Assembly (NCBI RefSeq): GCF_003007685.1
Contig: NZ_PXNN01000011.1
Location: forward strand, 310,001 to 374,000
Reading direction: 5' to 3'
DNA from: Marinobacter halophilus
Lineage (GTDB): Bacteria > Pseudomonadota > Gammaproteobacteria > Pseudomonadales > Oleiphilaceae
DNA: 64,000 bases
Part shown: positions 33,297-41,166 of the stretch, in pieces
Position numbering within the stretch: the first letter of the stretch is position 1
How the letters are laid out: every line of letters begins with the position of its first letter
Notes under the pieces: generated by a model
Seen by the model: the letters and a program-made list of their open reading frames with translations, nothing else
What the model was told of the DNA's origin: nothing
Databases searched by the model: none
Program-made: the position numbers and the translations under genes

Positions 33297-34892
33297 TTAC
33301 ACACTATGATAAAGGATATCGTCCCCGGCAGGGATGTTTTCAACCGGCTCAGACGCCGGATTACCTTGTCCGGGCTGCGGCCCGGAGGTTTCTGAGCCTC
33401 TATTCGGTGCTGACTGCCCGTCACCTGGCTCTTCATCTTGCGATGGCTGCACGGACTCCCCTGCCACATCTTCCTGACCACACCAGATTGCCGCGCTGCC
33501 GTTATTACACAGATTCGACAGCGAGAACATCGTGTATTGCAGCCCGATCCAGGCAACCACAACCGGCAGGACCAGGCGCATGACCCAATACCAGATTTTC
33601 CGGATGATCACCGGCGCAGGGCCGAGAATACTGGCCGTGTATAGCCGGGTGAGACACCAGCCGGCGAAGGTGGCAATCAGAATTGCCACCAGCGGGACCA
33701 GTATCCCTCCGGTGAGCAATTCCAACCATCGAAATGCCGTAGCACCAACAAACTGAACATCTGCCCACAGATTGAACGAAAACAAAGTCGCCAGGCCAGC
33801 CGCCCAGACTGCAACGCCGGCAAGCACCGCGGACCAGGCCCTCGGAGCGCCGATCCATTCACGAAACCAGCCAACCACAGGCTCAAGCAATGAGATAGCG
33901 GTCGCCCAAACGATCATCACCACCAAAAGAAAAACAGCCGTAATGACCACCTGGCTATAGGGCAGTTGCGCCAGAGTCACCGGCAGCGACACAAACAGCA
34001 AACCAAACCCTCGCTGACCGTCCAGAGCGGCGCCATCCAGCGCCACCGAGAACATCATCAGGCCGGCCATGATGGCGACCAGCGTATCCATCAATACCAC
34101 CGCAAGCACCGAACGTTTAAGCCGGGTGTGCGATGTGCTGTATGCGCCGAAGATTGCCCACACACCCATACCCAAGCCCAGGGTATAGAACGCGTGGAAT
34201 AAAGCCGCCTGGACACTGTCAAAACCAACATCAGCTGGTCTGAGCGCCAGAATGTGCTCTACACCTGCGTCCAGCCGGCCATGACTGGCCGACAAAGCAA
34301 ACAACGCCAGCATCAGCAAAAGTGCGCAAGGCACAATTATGCGTAGCGATCGCTCAAGCCCCTTCACGACCCCTTGGGCTGACACCCAAACCACAAGGAT
34401 CAGGAAAAACGCATGCCACGCCATGAACTCCCGGTAACGCCCAGGATCGGAGACGAAATCCGAAAGAATACCGGTTGCCGATACCTGCGTCGCGGTACCA
34501 AAGCGATCGGTCGCACCGAAGAATACATACGCCAGGACAATGCCGCCAAACACCGCGGTAAAAGACAGCACCAGAAATGCCGCAACCACACTGAGCGGCC
34601 CGGCCAATCGCCACAGGGAAGAGCAGCCAGCGCTTTTGACCAGCCCATCCATCGCCAACACAATACCATGGCGCGAGTGCCGACCGATCACGGCTTCAGT
34701 CACCATCAACGGCAAGGTTACCAGTAGCAGGCAGGCCAGATAGAGCAAAATAAACAGGCCGCCACCATGAATACTCGCAAGGTACGGAAACTGCCACAGG
34801 TTGGCCAGGCCCACGGTTGCACCAACCGAAGCCCAGAAAAAGGTGGATTTTCGGGTAAACGACCCGATCGATGTGTGATACTTGCCCAGCAT
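33297..34892 (-). CDS. NSS-family sodium-dependent transporter
   Basis: This 531-aa membrane protein is a neurotransmitter:sodium symporter (SNF). It starts at the ATG 34890-34892 in the conserved N-terminus WASVGATVGLANLWQFPYLASIHGGG, containing the family GLxNxWRFP-like signature in the variant form GLANLWQFP. About 11-12 membrane segments follow, and the C-terminus is a low-complexity Gly/Pro/Ser/Glu tail. These symporters import amino acids or related solutes with Na+; the substrate is unknown. The start is preceded by AGGGATCGG; the upstream frame includes unlikely, non-hydrophobic sequence. It is divergent from smpB. Confidence 0.85.
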   Translation of the reverse strand: MLGKYHTSIGSFTRKSTFFWASVGATVGLANLWQFPYLASIHGGGLFILLYLACLLLVTLPLMVTEAVIGRHSRHGIVLAMDGLVKSAGCSSLWRLAGPLSVVAAFLVLSFTAVFGGIVLAYVFFGATDRFGTATQVSATGILSDFVSDPGRYREFMAWHAFFLILVVWVSAQGVVKGLERSLRIIVPCALLLMLALFALSASHGRLDAGVEHILALRPADVGFDSVQAALFHAFYTLGLGMGVWAIFGAYSTSHTRLKRSVLAVVLMDTLVAIMAGLMMFSVALDGAALDGQRGFGLLFVSLPVTLAQLPYSQVVITAVFLLVVMIVWATAISLLEPVVGWFREWIGAPRAWSAVLAGVAVWAAGLATLFSFNLWADVQFVGATAFRWLELLTGGILVPLVAILIATFAGWCLTRLYTASILGPAPVIIRKIWYWVMRLVLPVVVAWIGLQYTMFSLSNLCNNGSAAIWCGQEDVAGESVQPSQDEEPGDGQSAPNRGSETSGPQPGQGNPASEPVENIPAGDDILYHSV

Positions 34893-35073
34893 TCCGATCC
34901 CTGACAAACAATGGCGCCTCATTGTAGCCGAACACATGGCACCTGAACGACCCGCACTTCCGGCCCATCGGTGAAATCGTGACCCGCCCGGCAGTCCTGA
35001 GCTACAATGCGCGTTTTGCCGGTCAACGTACATCACGCCGGCATACACATTCTTCCGATCCCGGACAGGATTC

Positions 35074-35556
35074 ATGAGCAAGAAGAAAGCAAGCGGACCA
35101 ACCAGCAGCACCATCGCCCTCAACAAAAAGGCGAAACACGAGTACCACATTGAGGACCGGTTTGAAGCGGGCCTCGCTCTGCTGGGCTGGGAAGTGAAAT
35201 CCCTGCGCGCCGGCAAGGGCCAACTGGTAGATGCCTACGTGCTTCTCAAAGATGGCGAAGCCTGGCTGCTGGGCGCGCATATCATGCCCCTGAATGCGGC
35301 CTCCACCCATGTCATCGCGGATCCGACCCGTACTCGCAAGTTGCTGCTGCACGCCAAAGAAATCGCCCGAATCGTCGGTCAGGTCAGTCAGGACGGCTAC
35401 ACTTGCATTCCGTTGGCGATGTACTGGAAACAGAATAGAGTGAAGTGCGAAATTGCCCTGGTTAAAGGCAAGAAGCTCTTCGACAAACGAGCCACCGAGA
35501 AAGAGCGCGACTGGAACCGCCAGAAGCAGAGAATCATGCGCGACGCCAACACCTGA
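35074..35556 (+). CDS. smpB: SsrA-binding protein SmpB
   Basis: SmpB binds tmRNA and delivers it to stalled ribosomes. The 160-aa protein has [21 protein letters not shown] read here as [16 protein letters not shown], the oligonucleotide-binding [10 protein letters not shown], the [11 protein letters not shown] motif and a basic C-terminal tail ([22 protein letters not shown]). The tmRNA gene lies 1.6 kb downstream on the same strand, separated by the wax-ester synthase gene. Confidence 0.97.
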   Translation: MSKKKASGPTSSTIALNKKAKHEYHIEDRFEAGLALLGWEVKSLRAGKGQLVDAYVLLKDGEAWLLGAHIMPLNAASTHVIADPTRTRKLLLHAKEIARIVGQVSQDGYTCIPLAMYWKQNRVKCEIALVKGKKLFDKRATEKERDWNRQKQRIMRDANT

Positions 35557-35690
35557 GCCTCGCTCTGTCGCATTCGCCCCCTCTTTCCGTCCTGCCGAAT
35601 CCCTCCTATACTCGAATGTTAACTCTGATCCGGCCCCGAAAGCAGTAACCAGGCGGCCCCATTATTCGGTACATGGCAAAGGGAGGGCTT

Positions 35691-37109
35691 ATGGTACCTA
35701 AAAGGACAGCGATGACGTCGGTCGATCGCGCCTGGCTACGCATGGATACCGCGGAAAATCCGATGATGATTTCCGGAGTGCTGATACTCGAGCACCCCAT
35801 ATCCATCAAACGGCTGAAGCACACGCTGGAAGAGCGTTTTCTGAAGTATCATCGGTTTCGACAGCGGGTGGTGGAAAAAGGAGACCGGGCCTACTGGCAA
35901 GATGACACACTGTTTGATCTGGATAACCACCTGCACCGCATCGCCTTACCCGGCAAAGCCGGCAAGGAAGAGCTCCAGGCCCTGGCCAGCGACCTCAATA
36001 GCACTTCACTGGATTTCCGCCGGCCGCTCTGGCAAATGCATTACATTGAAAACTATCAGGAAGGCGCCGCGCTGCTGATACGAATACATCACTGCATCGC
36101 CGACGGTATTTCACTGGCGCGGGTACTGATGTCTCTCACCGACCGCACACCAGAGCCGAAGCTGAAAAAATTTGCCGGCCTGCGCAAATCGGTAAAACCG
36201 GAAGGCCGTGCCACCTCACGCTTTCTGCATCGGCTGGTAGACAGCGGTCAGGCCGGCTGGCAACAAGCCAGCCTGTTTCTGGCTTCGGTACGCCACGATC
36301 CCAATTATCCACTGAAGCTGGCGGCCACCGCCGGCGGCATTGCCATGGACCTGGTGAAACTCGGGTTTGCGCCGGCTGAACCCGACACCAGCCTGAAGCG
36401 CCAACTGGTGGGACGAAAGAAAGTGGGTTGGGCCGAACCGCTAGTACTGGCTGAGGTAAAGCAGTGCGCCAAAATCCTGGGGGGAACCGTTAACGACGTT
36501 CTGTTGTGCGTCGCCACCGGAGCACTGAGCCGCCACTTCGCCGAACAGCAACAGCCGGTTCCCGACTGCGGCATCCGTGTGGCGGTGCCCTTTAACCTGA
36601 GGCCCCTGGACCAACCGATCGACACCCTGGGCAACCGGTTCGGAATGGTCCTGGTGAACCTGCCCATAGAAGTACTCGATCCGATCATGTGTTTCCGCCA
36701 GGTGCGGGAAAACATGAACCGGCTGAAGCGCTCCTACCAGGCGCAAGTCACTTTCAGCCTGCTTGACCTGTTCGGGCGCGGCCCGGATGTCATCGAGCGG
36801 CGGGCGCTGGAGTTGCTCAGCAACAAAGCCTCGGCAGTACTCACCAACGTGCCTGGCCCCCGTTACGCCGTCTATCTGGCGGGCAGCAAGCTGATACAGC
36901 CTATGTTTTGGGTGCCCCAGAGCGGCAACATCGGCATTGGCATGAGCATTTTCAGTTATGCCGACACTGTGCAGTTCGGCATAACCGTAGACAAGGGCAT
37001 TCCCGCAGAGCCAGAAGCTGTTATGCGATACTTCCAGGAAAGCTTCCAGGCCCTGTACCAGGCCGCTCTGGCAGAGGAACAAGACACTGATATACGGCAT
37101 GCGTCCTGA
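35691..37109 (+). CDS. Wax ester synthase/diacylglycerol acyltransferase (WS/DGAT)
   Basis: This enzyme joins fatty acyl-CoA to fatty alcohol or diacylglycerol, making storage wax esters or triacylglycerol. From the ATG at 35691 (with GGGAGG five bases upstream) the 472-aa protein carries the catalytic HHxxxDG as HHCIADG (133-139), PLWQ (112-115), the NDVLL motif in TVNDVLLCVATGALSRHF, and the C-terminal NVPGPRYAVYLAGSKL region. An ATG at 35673 would add six residues without a ribosome site. Several such isozymes are known in Marinobacter; I cannot say which one this is. Confidence 0.9.
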   Translation: MVPKRTAMTSVDRAWLRMDTAENPMMISGVLILEHPISIKRLKHTLEERFLKYHRFRQRVVEKGDRAYWQDDTLFDLDNHLHRIALPGKAGKEELQALASDLNSTSLDFRRPLWQMHYIENYQEGAALLIRIHHCIADGISLARVLMSLTDRTPEPKLKKFAGLRKSVKPEGRATSRFLHRLVDSGQAGWQQASLFLASVRHDPNYPLKLAATAGGIAMDLVKLGFAPAEPDTSLKRQLVGRKKVGWAEPLVLAEVKQCAKILGGTVNDVLLCVATGALSRHFAEQQQPVPDCGIRVAVPFNLRPLDQPIDTLGNRFGMVLVNLPIEVLDPIMCFRQVRENMNRLKRSYQAQVTFSLLDLFGRGPDVIERRALELLSNKASAVLTNVPGPRYAVYLAGSKLIQPMFWVPQSGNIGIGMSIFSYADTVQFGITVDKGIPAEPEAVMRYFQESFQALYQAALAEEQDTDIRHAS

Positions 37110-37151
37110 GCGAGATAGGTACAAATAATGAACAGCAGAGAAAAAGAACCC

Positions 37152-37181
37152 TTGAAGTACGCCAATGCGGACACATATACT
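37152..37181 (+). promoter_or_regulatory. Sigma70-type promoter of ssrA
   Basis: TTGAAG (37152-37157) and TATACT (37176-37181), 18 bases apart, place the start at about the first base of the mature tmRNA. Confidence 0.8.
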
Positions 37182-37190
37182 ACGGCATAA

Positions 37191-37553
37191 GGGGACGACA
37201 TGGCTTCGACGCTGGTGGCGAACCCTTGGGTGCATGTCGAGATGGCAGCCAATCTCGTTAATCCAAAGCTGCAACGCAATAGTCGCAAACGACGAAAACT
37301 ACTCACTAGCAGCGTAAGCTGCTAGTCGTCCTGACTGGGTCGCCCGTAGCCCAGAGCTACATTTCAGGACGTCATCGCTTACGGGATGCTCCGTTATCCA
37401 GAGTTCACTGGCTAGCGGCTAAGATTTAAAGAACTCGCCTCCTGCACCCTGGCCTTCGGGTCGCTTGAGGTTAAATCAATAGAAGGACACAAACATGTAG
37501 ATCTCAAGGCATAGTGCTGGCGGACGCGGGTTCAATTCCCGCCGTCTCCACCA
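37191..37553 (+). ncRNA. ssrA: Transfer-messenger RNA (tmRNA)
   Basis: tmRNA rescues stalled ribosomes and tags the incomplete protein for degradation. The tRNA-like ends are clear: 5' GGGGACG pairs with 3' CGTCTCC plus ACCA, and the GGTTCAATTCC T-arm precedes the 3' acceptor. The 5' part has the conserved GGCTTCGACG. The tag frame is at 37285-37317. The 363-nt length is normal. The last bases double as the island's left attachment repeat. Confidence 0.95.
37285..37317 (+). other. tmRNA proteolysis-tag reading frame
   Basis: The resume codon GCA begins the tag ANDENYSLAA followed by TAA. The tag ends in the LAA degron recognised by ClpXP and differs by one residue from the E. coli ANDENYALAA. 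Confidence 0.9.
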
Positions 37554-37558
37554 AACAA
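37540..37558 (+). repeat. attL: left direct repeat at the ssrA 3' end
   Basis: CGCCGTCTCCACCAAACAA is identical to 52309-52327. It covers the acceptor-stem end and CCA of tmRNA, a typical target of tyrosine integrases. Confidence 0.93.
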
Positions 37559-37596
37559 AGATTTAGCCGGACTTCACCGGAACCTAAATCACCATC

Positions 37597-37621
37597 AAAA
37601 GCCCCGCCAGTCGGGGCTTTT
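37597..37621. terminator. Intrinsic terminator just inside the island, after ssrA
   Basis: AAAAGCCCCG/CGGGGCTTTT stem with a CCAGT loop lies about 45 bases past tmRNA and is supplied by the island, probably replacing the native ssrA terminator displaced to the right of attR. Confidence 0.85.
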
Positions 37622-37675
37622 CTCGTTTTAGCCTTCCTGAATATTCCAACTTGTACCGCTGGAATCCAGATATTT

Positions 37676-37738
37676 TTGTGGGTATGGTTGTGGGTATAAA
37701 TCGGGCGCATTCACGTTTGCCCATACCCATACCCACAA
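37676..37738. promoter_or_regulatory. Left-end integrase arm-type repeats (candidate)
   Basis: TTGTGGGTAT occurs at 37676-37685 and again 12 bases later at 37688-37697, and inverted as ATACCCACAA at 37729-37738 beside a further half-site ATACCC (37723-37728). The same motif in two copies 12 bases apart is found near attR. Location between attL and the integrase gene suggests integrase/Xis binding sites and autoregulation of int. Confidence 0.6.
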
Positions 37739-37753
37739 TGGAAGCGGGAAGCC

Positions 37754-38986
37754 ATGAGCAGAGCGGCCAACAAGCTGACAGACACCGCGGTAAGGAATGC
37801 CAACACCGAAGGCAAGCCACAACGGAAACTTGCCGATGGCGGAGGGCTAACCCTTGTCGTTAAGCCTGACTCTAAGGTCTGGTGGTTCAGATACCGCTAC
37901 AGCGGAAAAGAGAGAACCCTAACCATCGGCAACTACCCGGCTGTCAGCCTAAAGCAAGCCCGCGCCCAAAGAGACGAGTCGAAGCGCATGCTGTCGGAAG
38001 GTATCGATCCAGTTACCCACCGGGCTACCAATAAAGCCGAACGGATCGAAGCCTCCGCCAACAACTTCAAAGCCGTGGCCCTCGAATGGCTGGAGCACGT
38101 ACACAAAAAATCAGTTGGTAACACCACATGGAACCGTAACGAGCGCCGGTTAGAAATGTATGCCTACCCGAAACTAGGCCGCCACCCGATGGCTGAAATC
38201 GAGCCAACCGACGTTTTGCTTGTCCTACGAGAGATTGATAGAGCGGGCCACCTGGAAAGCGCCCACCGGGTAAAAACCTTGATAGGCCAAGTATTCCGTT
38301 ACGCCGTGAGCACGGGCCGGGCCAGCAGGGACGTTACTGCAGACCTTCGCGGCCTTCTACCGCCGGCCAAGCCAAAGCACCACGCCGCCGTAGTGACTCC
38401 CAACGAGATAGCCGAGCTACTCAAAACCCTAGATGGCTACTGGGGAACGCCAACCGTGCGCAAGGCCCTGACCATGGCCCCTTATGTTTTTCTACGCCCC
38501 GGCAATCTTCGCCAAATGCGCTGGGATGAAATCGACTGGGATGCTGCCTCCTGGACAACAGAAACCACAAAGAACGGGGAGTCACTGGTAGTTCCACTCG
38601 CCCGCCAGGTAGTCGAGCTATTGCGAGAGCTTCAGGAAGTCAACGGGAAGTCAGAATGGGTGTTCCCGAACGGCCACAGCCGGGGCCGTCCCATGAGCGA
38701 GAACGCAATAACCGGGGCCCTGAAGCGCATGGAGCTAAAGGACATAATGACCGGGCACGGCTTCCGCGCCATGGCAAAGACAGTTCTAACTGAACGGCTG
38801 GACTTCCGGACGGAAATCATAGAAATGCAGATGGCCCACCGGGTGGCCGACACACACGGCAGAGCCTACAACCGCACCACTTGGCTACCAGAGCGTCGGG
38901 AAATGATGCAGCAATGGGCCAATTACCTGGACAGCCTGAAGAAGCTGGACAACAACGTGACACCCATTCGACAGGTCGCCGACTGA
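37754..38986 (+). CDS. P4-type tyrosine integrase
   Basis: The 410-aa site-specific recombinase has the N-terminal DUF4102-like arm-binding domain (LTDTAVRNA, GLTLVVKPDS..WWFRYRYSGK), the SAM-like core-binding domain and the C-terminal catalytic domain. Expected catalytic residues are Arg248 in LRPGNLRQMRW, His335-x-x-Arg338 in GHGFRAMA, His362 and the nucleophile Tyr372 in GRAYNR. It lies about 200 bases inside attL, oriented into the island, as in P4-like elements that use tRNA/tmRNA 3' ends. Its promoter region carries the arm-type repeats. Confidence 0.95.
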   Translation: MSRAANKLTDTAVRNANTEGKPQRKLADGGGLTLVVKPDSKVWWFRYRYSGKERTLTIGNYPAVSLKQARAQRDESKRMLSEGIDPVTHRATNKAERIEASANNFKAVALEWLEHVHKKSVGNTTWNRNERRLEMYAYPKLGRHPMAEIEPTDVLLVLREIDRAGHLESAHRVKTLIGQVFRYAVSTGRASRDVTADLRGLLPPAKPKHHAAVVTPNEIAELLKTLDGYWGTPTVRKALTMAPYVFLRPGNLRQMRWDEIDWDAASWTTETTKNGESLVVPLARQVVELLRELQEVNGKSEWVFPNGHSRGRPMSENAITGALKRMELKDIMTGHGFRAMAKTVLTERLDFRTEIIEMQMAHRVADTHGRAYNRTTWLPERREMMQQWANYLDSLKKLDNNVTPIRQVAD

Positions 38987-39044
38987 TAGGTTTCCAAGTT
39001 GGGCAACCACAAAAATTATAAAGAAACACCAAAGAGGGAGCGCC

Positions 39045-39812
39045 GTGCGAGATTACTATTATCTGACCGAACTGAATAAATTCCCTTTTCCACTTACCTT
39101 GGATTATGTTCTGCACCTTGGGGCTACCGGCAGGCTGAAAATGTATACATTTGTTGACTCCTGGGCAATCCTTCACGCTTTGGAGACTGGCGAAACTAGA
39201 GGCGAAGAGAAATTTTATCTGCGACTTGATTTATCAAGCCTCGCAGAGATCGAAAAACACTACACATACTGGGCCAGCCAGCCAGAAACCGTTCGTGAGA
39301 GAACGTCGCCGCTCTGTAGTTCAGTCGCGGTCAATATTGGCTTCATTGACGAGAGAGTTGATGGCCTGATAACAAACGACACACCATTCTTTGAAGAGGC
39401 AAGTGCCCCCTCCAAGGTAAGACTACATGACAAGTCCAAAGAGGTTGTCATGTGCCACTCGAGCGAAATTCTTTGTTGGGGGGATGACTTGAAACGCCTA
39501 GCAACAGAGCCTGACACCCTCCAGCAGGAGCCAGAGCAGACCACAACTGCAAATTCCGAAGAACCGGATACTCAAAGCTCAGACGCTCGCTCTCTAACAG
39601 GAGCCCTGGCAACTGGGGAGCTACCTCACTTGGAAGCCCTTCTGCGGGCCTGGCGCACTTACTGGCAAAATGCAGACAGAACTGACCGGAGTGCCTGTCC
39701 CAAAAAAGATGATGTGAAAGCCTGGCTGATGAAGGAGGGATTAAGCGCAAAAAACGCAGACGCCGGAGCCACGATAATCAAACCACAATGGGCCTTAGAT
39801 AAGGGCTGGTAA
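39045..39812 (+). CDS. Island protein of unknown function with a C-terminal acidic-linker module
   Basis: A 255-aa product from a GTG start with GAGGGAG upstream. The N-terminus (MRDYYYLTELNKFPFPLTLDYVLH) is aromatic and likely folded; an acidic Gln/Glu/Thr linker (about 165-190) follows, then a helical C-terminus (LEALLRAWRTYWQNAD, KKDDVKAWLMKEGLSAKNADAGATIIKP). I recall similar proteins in integrative elements without known function. It lies between the integrase and alpA-like genes, so a role in element control is possible but not shown. Confidence 0.7.
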   Translation: MRDYYYLTELNKFPFPLTLDYVLHLGATGRLKMYTFVDSWAILHALETGETRGEEKFYLRLDLSSLAEIEKHYTYWASQPETVRERTSPLCSSVAVNIGFIDERVDGLITNDTPFFEEASAPSKVRLHDKSKEVVMCHSSEILCWGDDLKRLATEPDTLQQEPEQTTTANSEEPDTQSSDARSLTGALATGELPHLEALLRAWRTYWQNADRTDRSACPKKDDVKAWLMKEGLSAKNADAGATIIKPQWALDKGW

Positions 39813-39819
39813 AATCACC

Positions 39820-39898
39820 CCTACACCCCTCCCTGGCCTTGCAGCTCATGAGCTTGAGCGCCGACCTACACCCCTTCCCCTGCACCCCCTACACCTGC
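39820..39898. promoter_or_regulatory. Repeats and palindrome upstream of the alpA-like gene
   Basis: CCTACACCCCT repeats occur at 39820-39830 and 39865-39875, plus a related CACCCCCTACACC run at 39883-39895. The perfect palindrome AGCTCATGAGCT lies between them at 39843-39854. They sit in the 149-base gap before alpA and could be regulator sites; no promoter elements are called. Confidence 0.4.
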
Positions 39899-39961
39899 AA
39901 AAAGCCCACCGAGCATTAGAAGATTACCCCGAACCTAACCGGAACCAAGGGGTAATCCGAA

Positions 39962-40189
39962 ATGACTGCACAACCGATCTCCACAGAAGACACCCGTCAA
40001 CACATTGATCGCATGTTGCGCCGTAAGGAAGTGGAGGCCATTACAGGTCGCAGCCGCAGCGCAATCTATGAAGGCATGTCCACCGGCACCTTCCCTAAAC
40101 CTGTAAAGATCGGTGCCCGCGCAGTGGCGTGGCCGGAATCAGTAATCCGTAACTGGATAGCTGAACGCATGGAAGGAGTCCAGGCATGA
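39962..40189 (+). CDS. AlpA-family DNA-binding regulator/excisionase
   Basis: A 75-aa winged-helix protein of the AlpA/MerR-like excisionase type: RRKEVEAITGRSRSAIYEGMSTGTFPKPVKIGARAVAWPES is the family's helix-turn-helix and wing, cut here as RRKEVEAITGRSRSAIYEG and FPKPVKIGARAVAWPES. AlpA activates an integrase gene in E. coli, and relatives act as Xis. It begins the replication operon with an AAGGGG site and overlaps the primase gene by four bases. Confidence 0.9.
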   Translation: MTAQPISTEDTRQHIDRMLRRKEVEAITGRSRSAIYEGMSTGTFPKPVKIGARAVAWPESVIRNWIAERMEGVQA

Positions 40190-41166
40190 AAAAGGCACGC
40201 GCCTCCGAAGGGGCAAGGCACCAGTCCCTTAGCCGCTATAGCACCACCGACAGCTATCCAGACCGGCTAGAAGCCATACGGGTAGCTGTGCTGGAGCACG
40301 ACATAGAGCCCGAAAACATGGATGCCCTGCTATCACGCCTTCCTGATGCCGAAGGCAAGCCGCTACGGTTCGGCACTGCCCGCAAACCCCGCAGCAAAAA
40401 CGGATGGCTGATTGCCTACTTTGACCGCGGCCTGCCCTTTGTCGTTATCGCCGGGGACTGGAGCACCGGGGCTGAAATGAAGTGGGTCGCCCATTCCATG
40501 GACACCCTGACGGCGGAAGAACAGCGAGAGCTGAGATGCCGGATGGCTGAGGCACGAAAAATCCGGGAGGAGGAACAGGCCAGGCGATGGGAAGCCAGAG
40601 CCGCCGCGGCCAGCCGCCGTTGGCGATCATGCCCACCGGCCGACCCAGAACACCCCTATCTGCTACGCAAAGGCATACAGCCCCACAGAGCCCGCCAGCA
40701 AGACGGAGAGCTTGTGTTACTGCTGTCGGATTTCAGCGGCAAGAGCTGGAGCCTGCAAACCATAGGCGAGGCCGGAGGTAAGCGCCTGATGGCTGGCGGC
40801 AAGAAGTCCGGTCATCTCATCGTAGTGGATGGCCCCAACGACCCCGCCCGCGTTCTGATCTGTGAAGGCTGGGCCACGGGCTGCACCTTAGCAGAGATAG
40901 ATCCAGCCGCCCTGGTATTGGCCGCCGTGGATTGCTCCAACCTGCAAGCCGTAGCAACCGGGGCCCGTAACCACTGGCCCGATGCTGACCTGATTGTTTG
41001 CGGCGATGACGACCGCCAGACACCGGGCAACCCAGGAGCCGCAGCCGCACGAGCCGCAGCATTGGCAGCCGGGGCACAGCTTGCCCTACCGGAATGGCCG
41101 CCAGCGGCACCCCTGCACCTTTCCGATTTTAACGACCTGCACAACTGGCAGAGGGGGCAGCGATGA
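40186..41166 (+). CDS. Toprim-domain primase-like protein
   Basis: The 326-aa protein has a positively charged helical linker (about residues 110-150) and a C-terminal Toprim domain: ICEGWATG (Glu) and LIVCGDDD (acidic triad), followed by the GNPGAAAARAAA helix. Similar proteins are replication primases in P4-type and other integrative elements. It overlaps the alpA-like gene (ATGA) and the DUF927 gene (four bases), so all are co-translated. It lacks a visible N-terminal CHC2 zinc motif, so primer synthesis may need its partner. Confidence 0.85.
   Translation: MKKARASEGARHQSLSRYSTTDSYPDRLEAIRVAVLEHDIEPENMDALLSRLPDAEGKPLRFGTARKPRSKNGWLIAYFDRGLPFVVIAGDWSTGAEMKWVAHSMDTLTAEEQRELRCRMAEARKIREEEQARRWEARAAAASRRWRSCPPADPEHPYLLRKGIQPHRARQQDGELVLLLSDFSGKSWSLQTIGEAGGKRLMAGGKKSGHLIVVDGPNDPARVLICEGWATGCTLAEIDPAALVLAAVDCSNLQAVATGARNHWPDADLIVCGDDDRQTPGNPGAAAARAAALAAGAQLALPEWPPAAPLHLSDFNDLHNWQRGQR

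Noticed and set aside
37676-37738. TTGTGGGTAT repeats as a CRISPR array
   Set aside because: Repeats are only 10 bases with 12-base period, partly inverted, without spacers or cas genes; integrase sites fit better. No CRISPR array is seen in the window.
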